DNA from: Gordonia desulfuricans NBRC 100010
Lineage (GTDB): Bacteria; Actinomycetota; Actinomycetes; Mycobacteriales; Mycobacteriaceae
Direction: 5' to 3'
DNA: 58,025 bases
NCBI RefSeq assembly: GCF_001485495.1
Contig: NZ_BCNF01000042.1
Location: forward strand, 1 to 58,025
The notes under the pieces are model-generated. The model was not told where the DNA came from. It saw nothing but the letters and a program-made list of their open reading frames with translations, and made no database searches. Each line of letters starts with the position of its first letter. Position 1 is the stretch's first letter. A program made the translations under genes and the position numbers. This document shows, in pieces, positions 39,378-50,200 of this stretch.

Positions 39378-39557
39378 ATGCCCCTGATCCAGATCTCGCA
39401 GACCCCCGGACTCTCCGACCGGGTCAAACGGGAGACCATTGCCGCGGTCACCGAGGCCTACGCCCGGGCCACCGGCAAGAATCCCGATTCGGTGTGGGTG
39501 ACGATCAACGAGATCCCGCGCTCGCAGTGGGGCGTCGGCGGCGAGCCGCTCGGATGA
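39378..39557 (+). CDS. 4-oxalocrotonate tautomerase-family small protein
   Basis: 59 aa. It starts [11 protein letters not shown], and Pro2 becomes the catalytic N-terminal base after Met removal. [17 protein letters not shown] matches the family's C-terminal half. It is about the length of 4-OT (62 aa). Its TGA overlaps the trpE ATG (ATGA), so it leads the trp transcript. Two ACAATCGGG direct repeats (39291 and 39324) lie in the 110-bp upstream gap. The physiological substrate is unknown. Confidence 0.85.
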   Translation: MPLIQISQTPGLSDRVKRETIAAVTEAYARATGKNPDSVWVTINEIPRSQWGVGGEPLG

Positions 39558-41140
39558 GCGCCACCACCGGACCGGGTGCGTCCGACACCACCACGACCCT
39601 GGCCGACTTCCTCGACCTGGCGGCCGATCATCGCGTCGTGCCGGTCACCCGCAAGGTGCTCGCCGACTCGGAGACCCCGTTGTCGGCGTACCGCAAACTC
39701 GCCGGCGACCGTCCGGGCACCTTCCTGCTGGAGTCGGCGGAGAACGGCCGGTCGTGGTCGCGCTGGTCGTTCATCGGAGCGGGCGCACCGTCGGCGCTGA
39801 CCGTCGTCGACGGCAAGGCGCACTGGTGGGGCACCGTGCCGTCCGGCGCCCCGGTCGACGGTGACCCGCTGACCGTGCTCGCCGAGTCGCTGAAGCTGCT
39901 CGCCACCGACCCGCTGCCCGATCTGCCGCCGCTGACCGGTGGTTTCGTCGGGTTCATGGCCTACGACATGGTGCGGCGTCTGGAGCGGCTGCCGGAGACC
40001 ACCGTCGACGATCTGGGTCTGCCGGATCTGATGATGCTGCTGGCCACCGACCTGGCCGCGGTCGATCACCACGAGGGCACCATCACCCTGATCGCCAACG
40101 CGGTCAACTGGGACGGGAGCGACGAGCGGGCCGCCGAGGCATACGCCGACTCCGTCGCCCGGCTCGACCGGATGACCGCGGCGCTGGCCTCGCCGGCACC
40201 GTCGACGGTGTCCCATTTCAGCCGTCCCGCACCGGATTTCACGGTGCAGCGCAGCCGCGAGGAGTATCACGGGATCGTCCGGTCGGTGATCGGCGAGATC
40301 GAGGCCGGTGAGGCCTTCCAGGTGGTGCCGTCGATGCGGTTCGAGATGGATTCTGCCGCCGATCCGGTCGACGTGTACCGGGTGCTGCGCGCCTCCAACC
40401 CGAGCCCGTACATGTACCTGCTGCGCATGCCGACCGGTCCGGAGGGCAGCGATTCCGAGCCGATCACCATCGTCGGTTCCAGTCCGGAGGCCCTGGTCAC
40501 CGTGTCCGACCGGGTCGCCACGACGCACCCGATCGCCGGAACCCGCTGGCGTGGCGCCACCGAAGAGGAGGACCAGCTGCTCGGCAAGGGGCTCCTCGAG
40601 GACGAGAAGGAGAACGCCGAGCACCTGATGCTCGTCGATCTCGGCCGCAACGACCTGGGCCGGGTGTGCCGTCCGGGCACGGTCAAGGTGAGCGACTACC
40701 GGCACATCGAGCGCTACAGCCACGTCATGCACCTGGTGTCGACGGTGTCGGGGACCCTGCGTGAGGACAAGGACGCCCTCGACGCGGTCACCGCCTGCTT
40801 CCCGGCGGGCACCCTGACCGGCGCACCCAAGGTGCGTGCGATGGAGATCATCGACGAGCACGAGATCACCCGTCGCGGACTCTACGGCGGCATCGTCGGC
40901 TACCTCGACTTCGCGGGCAATGCCGACACCGCCATCGCCATCCGTACCGCACTGATCAAGCAGGGACGTGCCTACGTGCAGGCCGGCGGCGGCGTGGTCG
41001 CCGACAGCGATCCCGATTACGAATACAACGAGGCGCGCAACAAGGCGACGGCAGTGCTCAACGCCGTGGCCGCCGCGTCCACGATGCGACGGGTCGGCGC
41101 CGCACCGGAGCCCGAGGAGGCGACCCACCCAGATGAGTGA
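39554..41140 (+). CDS. trpE: Anthranilate synthase component I
   Basis: 528 aa. It makes anthranilate from chorismate with the amidotransferase TrpG, which is not in this window. The N-terminal FLLESAENG is the tryptophan feedback site. The catalytic half has [38 protein letters not shown] and [13 protein letters not shown] overlaps the tautomerase stop. No Trp-rich leader peptide was seen upstream. Confidence 0.97.
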   Translation: MSATTGPGASDTTTTLADFLDLAADHRVVPVTRKVLADSETPLSAYRKLAGDRPGTFLLESAENGRSWSRWSFIGAGAPSALTVVDGKAHWWGTVPSGAPVDGDPLTVLAESLKLLATDPLPDLPPLTGGFVGFMAYDMVRRLERLPETTVDDLGLPDLMMLLATDLAAVDHHEGTITLIANAVNWDGSDERAAEAYADSVARLDRMTAALASPAPSTVSHFSRPAPDFTVQRSREEYHGIVRSVIGEIEAGEAFQVVPSMRFEMDSAADPVDVYRVLRASNPSPYMYLLRMPTGPEGSDSEPITIVGSSPEALVTVSDRVATTHPIAGTRWRGATEEEDQLLGKGLLEDEKENAEHLMLVDLGRNDLGRVCRPGTVKVSDYRHIERYSHVMHLVSTVSGTLREDKDALDAVTACFPAGTLTGAPKVRAMEIIDEHEITRRGLYGGIVGYLDFAGNADTAIAIRTALIKQGRAYVQAGGGVVADSDPDYEYNEARNKATAVLNAVAAASTMRRVGAAPEPEEATHPDE

Positions 41141-41963
41141 CCAGCAGGACCCGACCCCGTCGGATACCCCGGAGCCCGGCCCCGATGCCGACAGCCCCGA
41201 GACCGGCAGCACGGCTCCCGGCGGCCCCGATGATGCCGCCGGTGGCGGGAGTACCGGGAGTGCGGCGACGATCCGTCGTACCAAGATCATCGCCGCGGTC
41301 CTGATGGCCGCGGCGGCAGCAGCCTTCTGGGGGGCGTCGCGGCTGACCTGGGCGACGGTGTTCGCCGGGGACGGGATGTCGCCGGACCGGTACCTGACGG
41401 TGAAGGGCGCCGACTGGAGTCCGTGGCTGACGCCGCTGGCGTTGGTGCTGCTGGCCGGGATCCTGGCGGCGTTCTCGCTGCGGGGATGGGCGCTGCGGGT
41501 CCTGGCGGTGCTCGTCGCCGCCGGCGGCGTGCTGGCGGCCTTCCCGGCGTTGTCGATGGCCACGAGTGGTTCGGATTCGCTGTATGCCGCCCGCGCCATC
41601 GATCTGGCCGACCGCTACGTCGTGCGGCTGACCACCACCAATGCGTGGGTGGCGATCGTGGTGCTGGCCGGAACGCTCTGCTGCGTCGGCGCGGCCGTGC
41701 TGTTGATGCGCGCGGCGTCCGGTGCGGGGATGTCGAGCAAGTACCGCACCCCGGCGGCTCGCCGGGAGGAGCTCGAACGCCAGGTCTTCGCCGACTACGA
41801 ACGGCGCAAGTCCGGTGGGTCCGACGACGCCGCACCGGCCGGCGACGAGGGCACCGCGGCGGGGTCGGCGGACACGTCGAAGGCCGACCGGAAGCCGCAG
41901 GCCAACGAGCGGATGATGTGGGATGCGCTCGACACGGGGATCGACCCGACCGACCCGCACTGA
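41133..41963 (+). CDS. Trp-operon membrane protein (TIGR02234)
   Basis: 276 aa. A 50-residue acidic, Pro/Gly/Asp-rich N-terminus is followed by four hydrophobic segments (about 50-68, 90-108, 112-132, 170-190) and a charged C-terminus. The gene lies between trpE and trpC, as Rv1610 does in M. tuberculosis, which defines the TIGR02234 Trp-associated membrane family. Function unknown. Its start overlaps the end of trpE by 8 bp. Confidence 0.85.
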   Translation: MSDQQDPTPSDTPEPGPDADSPETGSTAPGGPDDAAGGGSTGSAATIRRTKIIAAVLMAAAAAAFWGASRLTWATVFAGDGMSPDRYLTVKGADWSPWLTPLALVLLAGILAAFSLRGWALRVLAVLVAAGGVLAAFPALSMATSGSDSLYAARAIDLADRYVVRLTTTNAWVAIVVLAGTLCCVGAAVLLMRAASGAGMSSKYRTPAARREELERQVFADYERRKSGGSDDAAPAGDEGTAAGSADTSKADRKPQANERMMWDALDTGIDPTDPH

Positions 41964-42026
41964 CGAACCGCCGGTGCGCAAGGGACTGTGAGGTAACCCG
42001 CGCACGGGCCGTCCGGAGTCGCGGAC

Positions 42027-42032
42027 TACCCT
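42027..42032 (+). promoter_or_regulatory. -10 box upstream of trpC
   Basis: TACCCT, 38 bp before GTG 42070. It suggests a second promoter inside the trp cluster for trpCBA. Confidence 0.4.
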
Positions 42033-42069
42033 GGGGCGGGCAAGGATCGTGGGAAAGGGAACATCTGTC

Positions 42070-42888
42070 GTGAGCACTCCCAGCGTCCTCGATTCGATCA
42101 TCGAGGGAGTCAAGGCCGACGTCGCCGCGCGCGAGGCGGTCATCGATTTCGAGGCCGTCAAGGCGGCCTCGCTCAAGGCCCCTGAGCCCAAGGACGTCAT
42201 GGCGGCCCTGCGGGAACCGGGCATCGGCGTCATCGCCGAGGTGAAGCGGGCCAGCCCGTCCAAGGGTGCGTTGGCGACCATCGCCGACCCGGCCGAACTG
42301 GCATCGGCCTACGAGGCCGGCGGGGCACGGATCATCAGCGTGCTGACCGAGGAGCGTCGCTTCCACGGTTCGCTGGCCGACCTCGACGCAGTCCGGGCGG
42401 CGGTGAACATCCCGGTGCTGCGCAAGGATTTCATCGTCGGGCCGTACCAGATCCACGAGGCCCGGGCGCACGGTGCCGACATGATCCTGCTGATCGTGGC
42501 GGCACTGGAGCAGAACGTGTTGTCGTCGCTGCTCGACCGCACCGAGAGCCTCGGGATGACCGCGCTCGTCGAGGTCCACACCGAGGAAGAGGCCAACCGC
42601 GCACTGGAGGCCGGTGCGTCGGTCGTCGGTGTCAACAATCGCAATCTGAAGACCCTCGAGGTCGACCGCGACAACTTCTCCCGCATCGCTCCGGGGCTGC
42701 CGACCAAGGTCATCCGCGTGGCCGAGTCGGGCGTCCGCGGTACCGCCGATCTGCTGGCATTCGCCGGTGCCGGCGCCGATGCGGTTCTGGTGGGTGAGGG
42801 TTTGGTGACCAGTGGCGACCCGCGTGTGGCGGTGTCCGAGCTGGTCACTGCCGGCACCCATCCGTCCTGTCCGAAACCTGTTCGCTGA
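42070..42888 (+). CDS. trpC: Indole-3-glycerol phosphate synthase
   Basis: 272 aa barrel: [46 protein letters not shown] and [15 protein letters not shown]. Separate from TrpF. GTG 42070 was chosen over GTG 42049 because GGGAAAGGGA ends 9 nt before it and the protein then begins at the conserved [18 protein letters not shown] region. Confidence 0.95.
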   Translation: MSTPSVLDSIIEGVKADVAAREAVIDFEAVKAASLKAPEPKDVMAALREPGIGVIAEVKRASPSKGALATIADPAELASAYEAGGARIISVLTEERRFHGSLADLDAVRAAVNIPVLRKDFIVGPYQIHEARAHGADMILLIVAALEQNVLSSLLDRTESLGMTALVEVHTEEEANRALEAGASVVGVNNRNLKTLEVDRDNFSRIAPGLPTKVIRVAESGVRGTADLLAFAGAGADAVLVGEGLVTSGDPRVAVSELVTAGTHPSCPKPVR

Positions 42889-42948
42889 GTGCGGCTTCCG
42901 GCGTGAGCCGGAGTCGCCGACGAACACTGTGCAGTCAGTGAGTTCTCT

Positions 42949-44298
42949 GTGACGATCGAGCACGGCGACCAGTCGGTCGCCTCATCCGCCCCTGCTGCCG
43001 GTCTGCCGACCGCCAGCCAGGGTGTGTCCACCCGTACGTCGGTCGAACCCGACGAGGACGGGCATTTCGGGGTCTACGGCGGGCGCCATCTGCCCGAGGC
43101 GCTGATGGCGGTCATCGACGAGGTGACCGTCACCTACGAGAAGATGCGTACCGACCCCGAGTACCTCGGTGAGCTCGACCGGCTGCAGCGCGACTACACC
43201 GGTCGGCCCTCGCCGTTGTACGAGGCCAAGCGGCTGAGCGAATATGCCGGTGGCGCAAGGATCTTCCTCAAGCGTGAGGATCTCAACCACACCGGTTCGC
43301 ACAAGATCAACAATGTGCTCGGGCAGGCGTTGCTGGCCCAGCGCATGGGCAAGACCCGCGTGATCGCCGAGACCGGTGCCGGCCAGCACGGCGTGGCCAC
43401 CGCCACCGCCTGTGCGCTGCTCGGTATGGAGTGCGTGGTCTACATGGGTCGCGTGGACACGGACCGGCAGGCCCTCAACGTCGCCCGGATGCGCCTGCTC
43501 GGTGCCGAGGTGATCGCCGTCGACACCGGCTCGGCCACCCTCAAGGATGCGATCAACGAGGCGATGCGCGACTGGGTCACCAACGCGCACAACACTTATT
43601 ACTGCTTCGGTACCGCGGCGGGACCGCACCCGTTCCCGCTGCTGGTCCGCGACCTGCAGCGCATCATCGGGATGGAGGCGCGGGCGCAGATCCTCGCCGC
43701 CGAGGGGCGTCTGCCCGACGCCGTGACCGCCTGTATCGGTGGCGGCTCCAACGCGATCGGCATCTTCCATCCGTTCATCGACGACGCCGACGTCCGCCTT
43801 GTGGGCTTCGAGGCGGCCGGTGACGGCGTGGAGACCGGCCGGCATGCGGCCACCTTCACCGGTGGAACCCCGGGTGCCTTCCAGGGCGCCTACTCGTATC
43901 TGTTGCAGGACGAGGACGGCCAGACCATCGAGTCGCACTCGATCTCGGCCGGTCTGGACTATCCGGGCGTCGGCCCCGAGCACGCCTATCTCAAGGACAT
44001 CGGCCGCGCCGAGTACCGCCCGATCACCGACACCGAGGCGATGGACGCGCTGGGTCTGCTCAGCCGCCGCGAGGGCATCATCCCGGCCATCGAGTCGGCC
44101 CACGCCGTCGCCGGTGCGCTCAAGCTCGGCAAGGAGCTGGGTGAGGGCGCCATCATCGTGGTGTCGCTGTCGGGTCGTGGTGACAAGGACGTCGACACCG
44201 CCGCCCGCTGGTTCCACCTGTTCGATCCGCCGCCGTCCGAAGCCGAGGCCGGGGTCACCGCACCGACCGCCGCGAGCACCGAGGAGACCAGCCGATGA
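42949..44298 (+). CDS. trpB: Tryptophan synthase beta chain
   Basis: 449 aa, slightly long from an N-terminal extension of about 35 residues and a short C-terminal tail. PLP Lys is in [25 protein letters not shown] and [12 protein letters not shown] are typical. GTG start. 60 bp separate it from trpC. Its stop overlaps trpA. Confidence 0.97.
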   Translation: MTIEHGDQSVASSAPAAGLPTASQGVSTRTSVEPDEDGHFGVYGGRHLPEALMAVIDEVTVTYEKMRTDPEYLGELDRLQRDYTGRPSPLYEAKRLSEYAGGARIFLKREDLNHTGSHKINNVLGQALLAQRMGKTRVIAETGAGQHGVATATACALLGMECVVYMGRVDTDRQALNVARMRLLGAEVIAVDTGSATLKDAINEAMRDWVTNAHNTYYCFGTAAGPHPFPLLVRDLQRIIGMEARAQILAAEGRLPDAVTACIGGGSNAIGIFHPFIDDADVRLVGFEAAGDGVETGRHAATFTGGTPGAFQGAYSYLLQDEDGQTIESHSISAGLDYPGVGPEHAYLKDIGRAEYRPITDTEAMDALGLLSRREGIIPAIESAHAVAGALKLGKELGEGAIIVVSLSGRGDKDVDTAARWFHLFDPPPSEAEAGVTAPTAASTEETSR

Positions 44299-45119
44299 CC
44301 GCCGCCGCGTCGACGCACCGCGCCGCCGACTCCAAGCTGGGTCCGGTGTTCGAGAAGTGCCGCGAGCAGGGGCGGGCCGCGCTGATCGGCTACCTGCCGG
44401 TCGGGTTCCCGACGGTGCCCGCGTCGGTGCAGTCGTTCCGCACGATGGTCGAGGCCGGCTGCGACATCATCGAGGTCGGCATCCCGTACTCCGATCCGGT
44501 GATGGACGGCCCCACCATCCAGGAGGCCGCCGACCTCGCGCTGACCAACGGTGTGCGGGTGCGTGACGTGTTCACCGCGGTCAAGGCGATCACCGAGGCG
44601 GGCGGAACCGCCGTGGTGATGAGCTACTGGAACCTGATCCTGCAGTACGGCGTCGACGAGTTCGCCCGCGATCTCGCCGCGGCCGGTGGTGCCGGCCTGA
44701 TCACGCCCAACCTGATCCCGGAGGAGGGTGCCGCCTGGCATGCCGCCTCCGACAAGTACGGGATCGACCGCATCTACCTGGTCGCGCCGTCGTCCACACC
44801 GGAACGGATCGCGCTCACCGTCGACTCGTGCCGAGGGTTCGTCTACGCGGCGTCGACGATGGGTGTCACCGGTGCCCGCGACGCCGTGTCCGACGCCGCA
44901 CCGGAGCTGTGCGCCCGTGTCCGTGCCCACTCCGACATCCCGATCGGCGTCGGCCTGGGCGTGCGTAACCGGCAGCAGGCCGCCGACATCGCGTCCTATG
45001 CCGACGGTGTGATCGTCGGGTCGGCGCTGGTGACCGCGGCCAAGGCCGGCGACGACCACCTGCGTGCGCTCGTCGCCGAACTGGCCGAGGGCGTGGCCCA
45101 CCCGACCACACCCCGATAG
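44295..45119 (+). CDS. trpA: Tryptophan synthase alpha chain
   Basis: 274 aa barrel: [26 protein letters not shown] with the catalytic Glu and Asp, and [13 protein letters not shown]. It releases indole to TrpB. ATG overlaps the trpB stop. Confidence 0.97.
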   Translation: MTAAASTHRAADSKLGPVFEKCREQGRAALIGYLPVGFPTVPASVQSFRTMVEAGCDIIEVGIPYSDPVMDGPTIQEAADLALTNGVRVRDVFTAVKAITEAGGTAVVMSYWNLILQYGVDEFARDLAAAGGAGLITPNLIPEEGAAWHAASDKYGIDRIYLVAPSSTPERIALTVDSCRGFVYAASTMGVTGARDAVSDAAPELCARVRAHSDIPIGVGLGVRNRQQAADIASYADGVIVGSALVTAAKAGDDHLRALVAELAEGVAHPTTPR

Positions 45120-45132
45120 ACCCACACACCGA

Positions 45133-45170
45133 CCGGACCCGGGCATCGCAGGAGCGGTGTCCGGGTTCGG
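45133..45170 (+). terminator. Hairpin between trpA and lgt
   Basis: CCGGACCCGG (45133-45142) can pair with CCGGGTTCGG (45161-45170) with one G-U pair and an 18-nt loop. No U-tract. It ends 1 nt before the lgt -10. Confidence 0.4.
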
Positions 45171-45171
45171 C

Positions 45172-45177
45172 TAGTGT
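45172..45177 (+). promoter_or_regulatory. -10 box of lgt
   Basis: TAGTGT, 6 nt before GTG 45184, which would be the first transcribed codon. Confidence 0.5.
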
Positions 45178-45183
45178 GTGACC

Positions 45184-47004
45184 GTGATCGCGCCGACTAC
45201 CACGCTGCTCGCCTACATTCCGAGTCCACCGCAAGGTGTCTGGCATCTGGGACCGATCCCGCTTCGCGCTTATGCGCTGTGCATCATCGCCGGCATCATC
45301 ATCGCCGTCTGGTGGGGCGATCGTCGCTGGCAGGCGCGTGGTGGTCAGCCCGGCGAAGTTCTCGACATCGCGATCTGGGCGGTGCCGTTCGGTCTGATCG
45401 GTGGCCGCATCTATCACGTCCTGACCGACTGGCAGATCTACTTCGGCGACGGTCCGAAGTCGCCGATGGACGTCTTCCGGATCTGGGACGGTGGTCTCGG
45501 AATCTGGGGTGCGGTGATCTTCGGCGCGCTCGGCGCCTGGATCGGTGCCCGCCTGGCCGGGATTCGGCTACCTGCCTTCGGTGACGCGATCGCACCGCCG
45601 ATCCTGTTGGCGCAGGCCATCGGTCGGCTCGGCAACTACTTCAACCAGGAGCTCTACGGCCGTGAGACCACGCTGCCGTGGGGCCTGGAGATCTACGAAC
45701 GCACCGACGGCTACCAGACCGGTCCGGGTCTGATCAACGGTCACTCCACCGGCGTCGTCTACTCGGTGGTGCAGCCGACGTTCCTCTACGAGCTGCTCTG
45801 GAACGTGCTCGTGGTGGTCGTGCTGGTGCTGCTCGACCGTTATCTGCGGATCGGTCACGGCCGCCTGTTCGCGTTGTACGTCGCCGGCTACTGCGTCGGC
45901 CGCTTCGTGGTGGAGCTGCTGCGCTCCGACACCGCGTACACGATGATCGCCGGTGTCCGGATCAACGTGTTCACCGCCGCCGTCCTGTTCGCCGCCGCCG
46001 CCATCTACTTCGTGGTGGCCACCAAGGGTCGCGAGCAGGGGCTCGAGATGTACCACCCGCGCCGCGCCGCGGAGCTCAGGGCCGAGGGTGCGGTCGGGTA
46101 CGTCGACGACCACGCCTTCGAAGACGTCGATGACGAGCCGGTCGACGACGAGAATGCCGATGGCGAGCCCGACGATGTGGTGCCGTCGCTCGCCGAGGAC
46201 GTGGCGACCGATGACGTCGTCGACGAGGTCCCCGCATCGGCCGGTGAAGACACCGCAGAGCCCGACACCGCAGAGCCCGACACCGCAGAGGCCGACACCG
46301 CAGAGGCCGACACGACAGGGGACGACGCGACAGGGGACGAGACGACAGGGGACGAGACCACCGTGATCGCCACGGTCGACGAGTCCCGTGACGGCCAGAC
46401 TCCCGTGGAGCAGAGCACGGCGGACGACACCGCCGAGGCGGGCGCGGCAGACGAGGAGTCGGGCGCAGAAGAGACAGGCGCAGAGGAGTCGGGCGCAGAG
46501 GAGTCGGGCGCAGGGGAGTCGGGCGCAGAGGAGACAGGCGCAGAGGAGACAGGCGCAGGGGAGTCGGGGACGGCCACGTCCGCCGCCGAGACCGCCGATA
46601 CCGAGGAGTCGGAGGGCGACTCGGGCGATGCCGCCGCGGACGCCACCGATACCGACACCACTGATACCGACACCACCGATACCGACACCACCGATAGCGA
46701 CACCACTCCGGACACCACCGACGAAACGTCGGAGGAACGTGTCGACGAAGCATCCGAGGACGTCCCCGACGAGGCTCCCGACACCGACGAGGCTCCCGAC
46801 ACCGACGAGGCTCCCGACACCGACGAGGCTCCTGACACCGACGAGATTCCTGACACCGACGAGATTCCTGACACCGGCGGTGGATCCCGACAGGACACCC
46901 CGGCCGATTCCGGCATCTCCGGTGAACCGGAAGCCCACTCGTCGGTCGAGCCGGCAGGCGACTCGGCCGACACCACGGGTGAGGACCAGTCACGCACCTC
47001 GTGA
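45184..47004 (+). CDS. lgt: Prolipoprotein diacylglyceryl transferase with long acidic tail
   Basis: 606 aa. It transfers diacylglycerol from phosphatidylglycerol to the lipobox Cys of prolipoproteins at the membrane. The N-terminal 280 residues are a full Lgt with about seven helices: PFGLIGGRIYHVLTDW, WDGGLGIWG, AQAIGRLGNYFNQELYG and QPTFLYELLWN. Residues about 305-606 are an Asp/Glu/Thr/Ala-rich cytoplasmic tail built of short tandem repeats. GTG 45184 was preferred to GTG 45178 from the -10 spacing. Confidence 0.95.
   Translation: MIAPTTTLLAYIPSPPQGVWHLGPIPLRAYALCIIAGIIIAVWWGDRRWQARGGQPGEVLDIAIWAVPFGLIGGRIYHVLTDWQIYFGDGPKSPMDVFRIWDGGLGIWGAVIFGALGAWIGARLAGIRLPAFGDAIAPPILLAQAIGRLGNYFNQELYGRETTLPWGLEIYERTDGYQTGPGLINGHSTGVVYSVVQPTFLYELLWNVLVVVVLVLLDRYLRIGHGRLFALYVAGYCVGRFVVELLRSDTAYTMIAGVRINVFTAAVLFAAAAIYFVVATKGREQGLEMYHPRRAAELRAEGAVGYVDDHAFEDVDDEPVDDENADGEPDDVVPSLAEDVATDDVVDEVPASAGEDTAEPDTAEPDTAEADTAEADTTGDDATGDETTGDETTVIATVDESRDGQTPVEQSTADDTAEAGAADEESGAEETGAEESGAEESGAGESGAEETGAEETGAGESGTATSAAETADTEESEGDSGDAAADATDTDTTDTDTTDTDTTDSDTTPDTTDETSEERVDEASEDVPDEAPDTDEAPDTDEAPDTDEAPDTDEIPDTDEIPDTGGGSRQDTPADSGISGEPEAHSSVEPAGDSADTTGEDQSRTS
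46249..46353 (+). repeat. 15-bp tandem repeat 1 in lgt
   Basis: Seven 15-bp units. The first four are GACACCGCAGAGCCC/GCC (46249, 46264, 46279, 46294); the next three are the diverged GACGCGACAGGGGAC type. They encode DTAEP/DTAEA and TGDDA/TGDET. Confidence 0.9.
46453..46572 (+). repeat. 15-bp tandem repeat 2 in lgt
   Basis: Seven units and a partial eighth of GAGGAGTCGGGCGCA with few changes, starting at 46453. They encode EESGA/EETGA. This is the same core as the treX repeat at 4719-4778, read on the other strand there. Confidence 0.92.
46648..46707 (+). repeat. 15-bp tandem repeat 3 in lgt
   Basis: Four units of GATACCGACACCACT (46648, 46663, 46678, 46693), encoding DTDTT. Only one or two bases vary. 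Confidence 0.9.
46768..46875 (+). repeat. 18-bp tandem repeat 4 in lgt
   Basis: Six units of GACGAGGCTCCCGACACC (from 46768), encoding DEAPDT/DEIPDT. The first three are identical. Confidence 0.92.
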
Positions 47005-47081
47005 CGTGTTCCGTGCGTCATACGACGAATCCCACACCTGAAATCCGGCCTTCTCCACCGACACCGGGGCCTGTGGTCGGA

Positions 47082-47203
47082 TAAACTCAGGTTTCACGGT
47101 CTGCGGCAGCCCCACGTCCGCAGCCCGGTGCAAGCTCCACGGGCCAGCGCTGTCCCTGCGGACATCGACCATACGATTCGTCAGAATCCGGTGGAGGTTA
47201 GTG
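47082..47203 (+). promoter_or_regulatory. Promoter and structured leader of gltB
   Basis: TAAACT at 47082-47087 is a -10, giving a leader of about 110 nt. In it GTCCGCAG (47116-47123) pairs with CTGCGGAC (47156-47163), and an inner stem CCCGGTG/CACGGG can form. GGAGG (47193) precedes the ATG. A nitrogen-responsive leader is possible but unproven. No known riboswitch was recognised. Confidence 0.45.
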
Positions 47204-50200
47204 ATGTTGTTTTCGGCGCTCCCGGCAAAGCAGGGCCTCTATGACCCCGAGGCCGAGGTCGACTCGTGCGGTGTGGCCATGGTCACCGACATCTACGGCC
47301 GTCGATCACATTCGATCGTCGCCGACGGTCTGCTCGCGCTCGAGAATCTCGAGCACCGCGGTGCGGCCGGTGCCGAGGCCAACAGTGGCGACGGCGCCGG
47401 CATCCTGATTCAGCTGCCCGACGAGCTCCTGCGGGCCACCGTCGACTTCGCCCTGCCCGCACCGTCGCCGTCGGGCGACAACACCTATGCCGCGGGTACC
47501 TGTTTCCTGCCCGCCGATCCCGAACTCCGTGCCGCCGCCCAGGCACGCGTCGCCGAGCTGGCCGACGCCGAGGGCATCACCGTCCTCGGCTGGCGTGATC
47601 TGCCGGTCGATCCCACCGGCGCCGACATCGGGGCCACCGCCGTCGACTGCATGCCGTTCATGGCGCAGCTGTTCGTCACCGTCGACCCGTCCACCGGCAC
47701 CCATCGGCTCTCCGGCGTCGACCTCGACCGCGCCATCTACCCGTTCCGCAAGCAGGCCGAGCGCGTCACCGCGGAGATCGAGGAGGCCGGCACCGGCCTG
47801 TACTTCCCGTCGCTGTCGAGCCGGACGATGGTCTACAAGGGCATGCTCACCACCATCCAGCTGCCGCTGTACTACCCGGACCTGCGTGACGAGCGGTGTC
47901 TGAGTGCCATCGCGATCGTGCATTCCCGGTTCTCCACCAACACGTTCCCGTCGTGGCCGCTGGCCCACCCGTTCCGCTTCGTCGCCCACAACGGCGAGAT
48001 CAACACCGTGCGCGGCAACCGCAACCGCATGCGGGCCCGTGAGGCCATGCTGGCCACCGACCTCATCCCCGGCGACCTCAAACGCTGTTTCCCCATCTGC
48101 ACACCGGAGGCATCGGACTCCGCCTCACTGGACGAGGTCCTCGAACTCCTGCATCTCGGCGGGCGCAGTGTTGCGCACGCGGTGATGCTGATGGTCCCCG
48201 AGGCATGGGAGAACGTGCCGTCGATGGATCCCAAGCGTCGGGCCTTCCTGCAGTTCAACGCCTCGCTGATGGAGGCATGGGATGGCCCCGCGTGTGTCAC
48301 CTTCACCGACGGCAAGGTGGTCGGGGCGGTCCTCGACCGCAACGGTCTGCGTCCGGGCCGCTGGTGGCAGACCCGGGACGGTCGCGTCATCCTGGCCTCG
48401 GAGGCCGGGGTGCTCGACGTCCCCGTCGACGACGTCGTCTCCAAGGGCCGTCTCGAGCCCGGCAAGATGTTCCTCGTCGACACCGTCGAGGGCCGGATCA
48501 TCCCGGACGAGGAGATCAAGGGTTCCCTGATCCACGACGAGCCGTACGACGAATGGCTGCACGCCGGTCTGCTCGACATCGCCACCCTGCCGGACCGTCC
48601 GGTCTACAAGCCCAACCACGACACCGTCGTCCGCCGGCAGGTGTCGTTCGGCTACACCGAGGAGGACCTGCGCGTCCTGCTCACCCCGATGGCGGCGTCG
48701 GGTTACGAGCCGCTCGGCTCGATGGGCACCGACACCCCGGTCGCGGTGCTCTCCCAGCGCTCCCGGCTGCTCTACGACTACTTCGTGGAACTGTTCGCGC
48801 AGGTGACCAACCCGCCGCTGGATGCCATCCGCGAGGAGATCGTCACCTCCATGGGCCGTGTCATGGGGCCCGAGCAGAATCTGCTGACGCCGACGGCGGC
48901 GTCGTGCCGGCAGATCATGCTGCACTGGCCGGTGATCGACAACGACGACCTCGCCAAACTCGTCCACATCAACGACGACGGCGAGCACCCGGGACTGTCG
49001 GCCAAGGTGCTGCACGGTCTCTACGAGGTCGCCGACGGCGGCGAGGGCCTGGCACGGGCACTCGAGGACCTGCGGCTGCGGGCGAGTCAGGCGATCGCCG
49101 AGGGCCACCACACCCTGGTGATCTCCGACCGCCACACCGATCGTGAGCACGCACCGATCCCGTCGCTGCTGGCCACCTCCGCGGTGCACCATCACCTGGT
49201 GCGGACCAAGGAACGCACCAAGGTCGCCCTCGTCGTCGAGTCCGGGGACGCCCGCGAGGTCCACCACATCGCGCTGCTGATCGGCTTCGGTGCCGCCGCG
49301 GTCAACCCGTACCTGGCGCTCGAGTCCATCGTCGACCTGATCGGCGAGGGCGAGCTGACCGGTGTCGCCTCGTCCAAGGCGATCCGCAACTACATCGAGG
49401 CGCTCGGCAAGGGTGTGCTCAAGGTGATGAGCAAGATGGGGATCTCCACCATCTCCTCCTACACCGCCTCGCAGGCCTTCGAGGCGGTCGGGCTGTCGTC
49501 GGCGGTGGTCAAGGAATACTTCACCCGCACGGTCTCCCGGATCGAGGGCGTCGGCCTCGACGAACTCGCCGAGGAGGTACGTATCCGCCACCACCGGGCG
49601 TTCCCGGAGAACGCCACCGAGCAGGTGTACCGCCGGCTCGAGGTGGGTGGCGAGTACCAGTACCGCCGCGAGGGCGAACTGCACGTGTTCACCCCGGAGA
49701 CGGTGTTCCTGCTGCAGCACGCCACCAAGACCGGCCGCGACGACGTGTTCGCGAAGTACTCCGCCGAGGTCGACCGTCTGTCGGCCGAGGGCGGCACCCT
49801 GCGTGGGCTGTTCGAACTCGACCTCACCTCCCGCGACCCGATCCCGCTCGAGGAGGTCGAGCCGATCGAGTCGATCATGACCCGGTTCAACACCGGTGCC
49901 ATGAGCTACGGATCGATCTCAGCCGAGGCCCACGAGACCATCGCGATCGCGATGAACCGCATCGGTGCCCGGTCGAACTCGGGGGAGGGCGGCGAGGACG
50001 TCGACCGCCTCTACGATCCCGAACGCCGCAGTGCCGTCAAACAGGTCGCCTCCGGTCGGTTCGGCGTGACCAGCGACTACCTGATCAACGCCACCGACAT
50101 CCAGATCAAGATGGCGCAGGGCGCGAAACCCGGTGAGGGCGGACAACTCCCGGCGTACAAGGTGTACCCGTGGATCGCCAAGACCCGACACTCGACGCCG

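Noticed and set aside
45568-46938. Minus-strand repetitive frames opposite the lgt tail
   Set aside because: They mirror the 15/18-bp repeats in lgt. The plus frame continues a true Lgt domain, so the minus frames are shadows.
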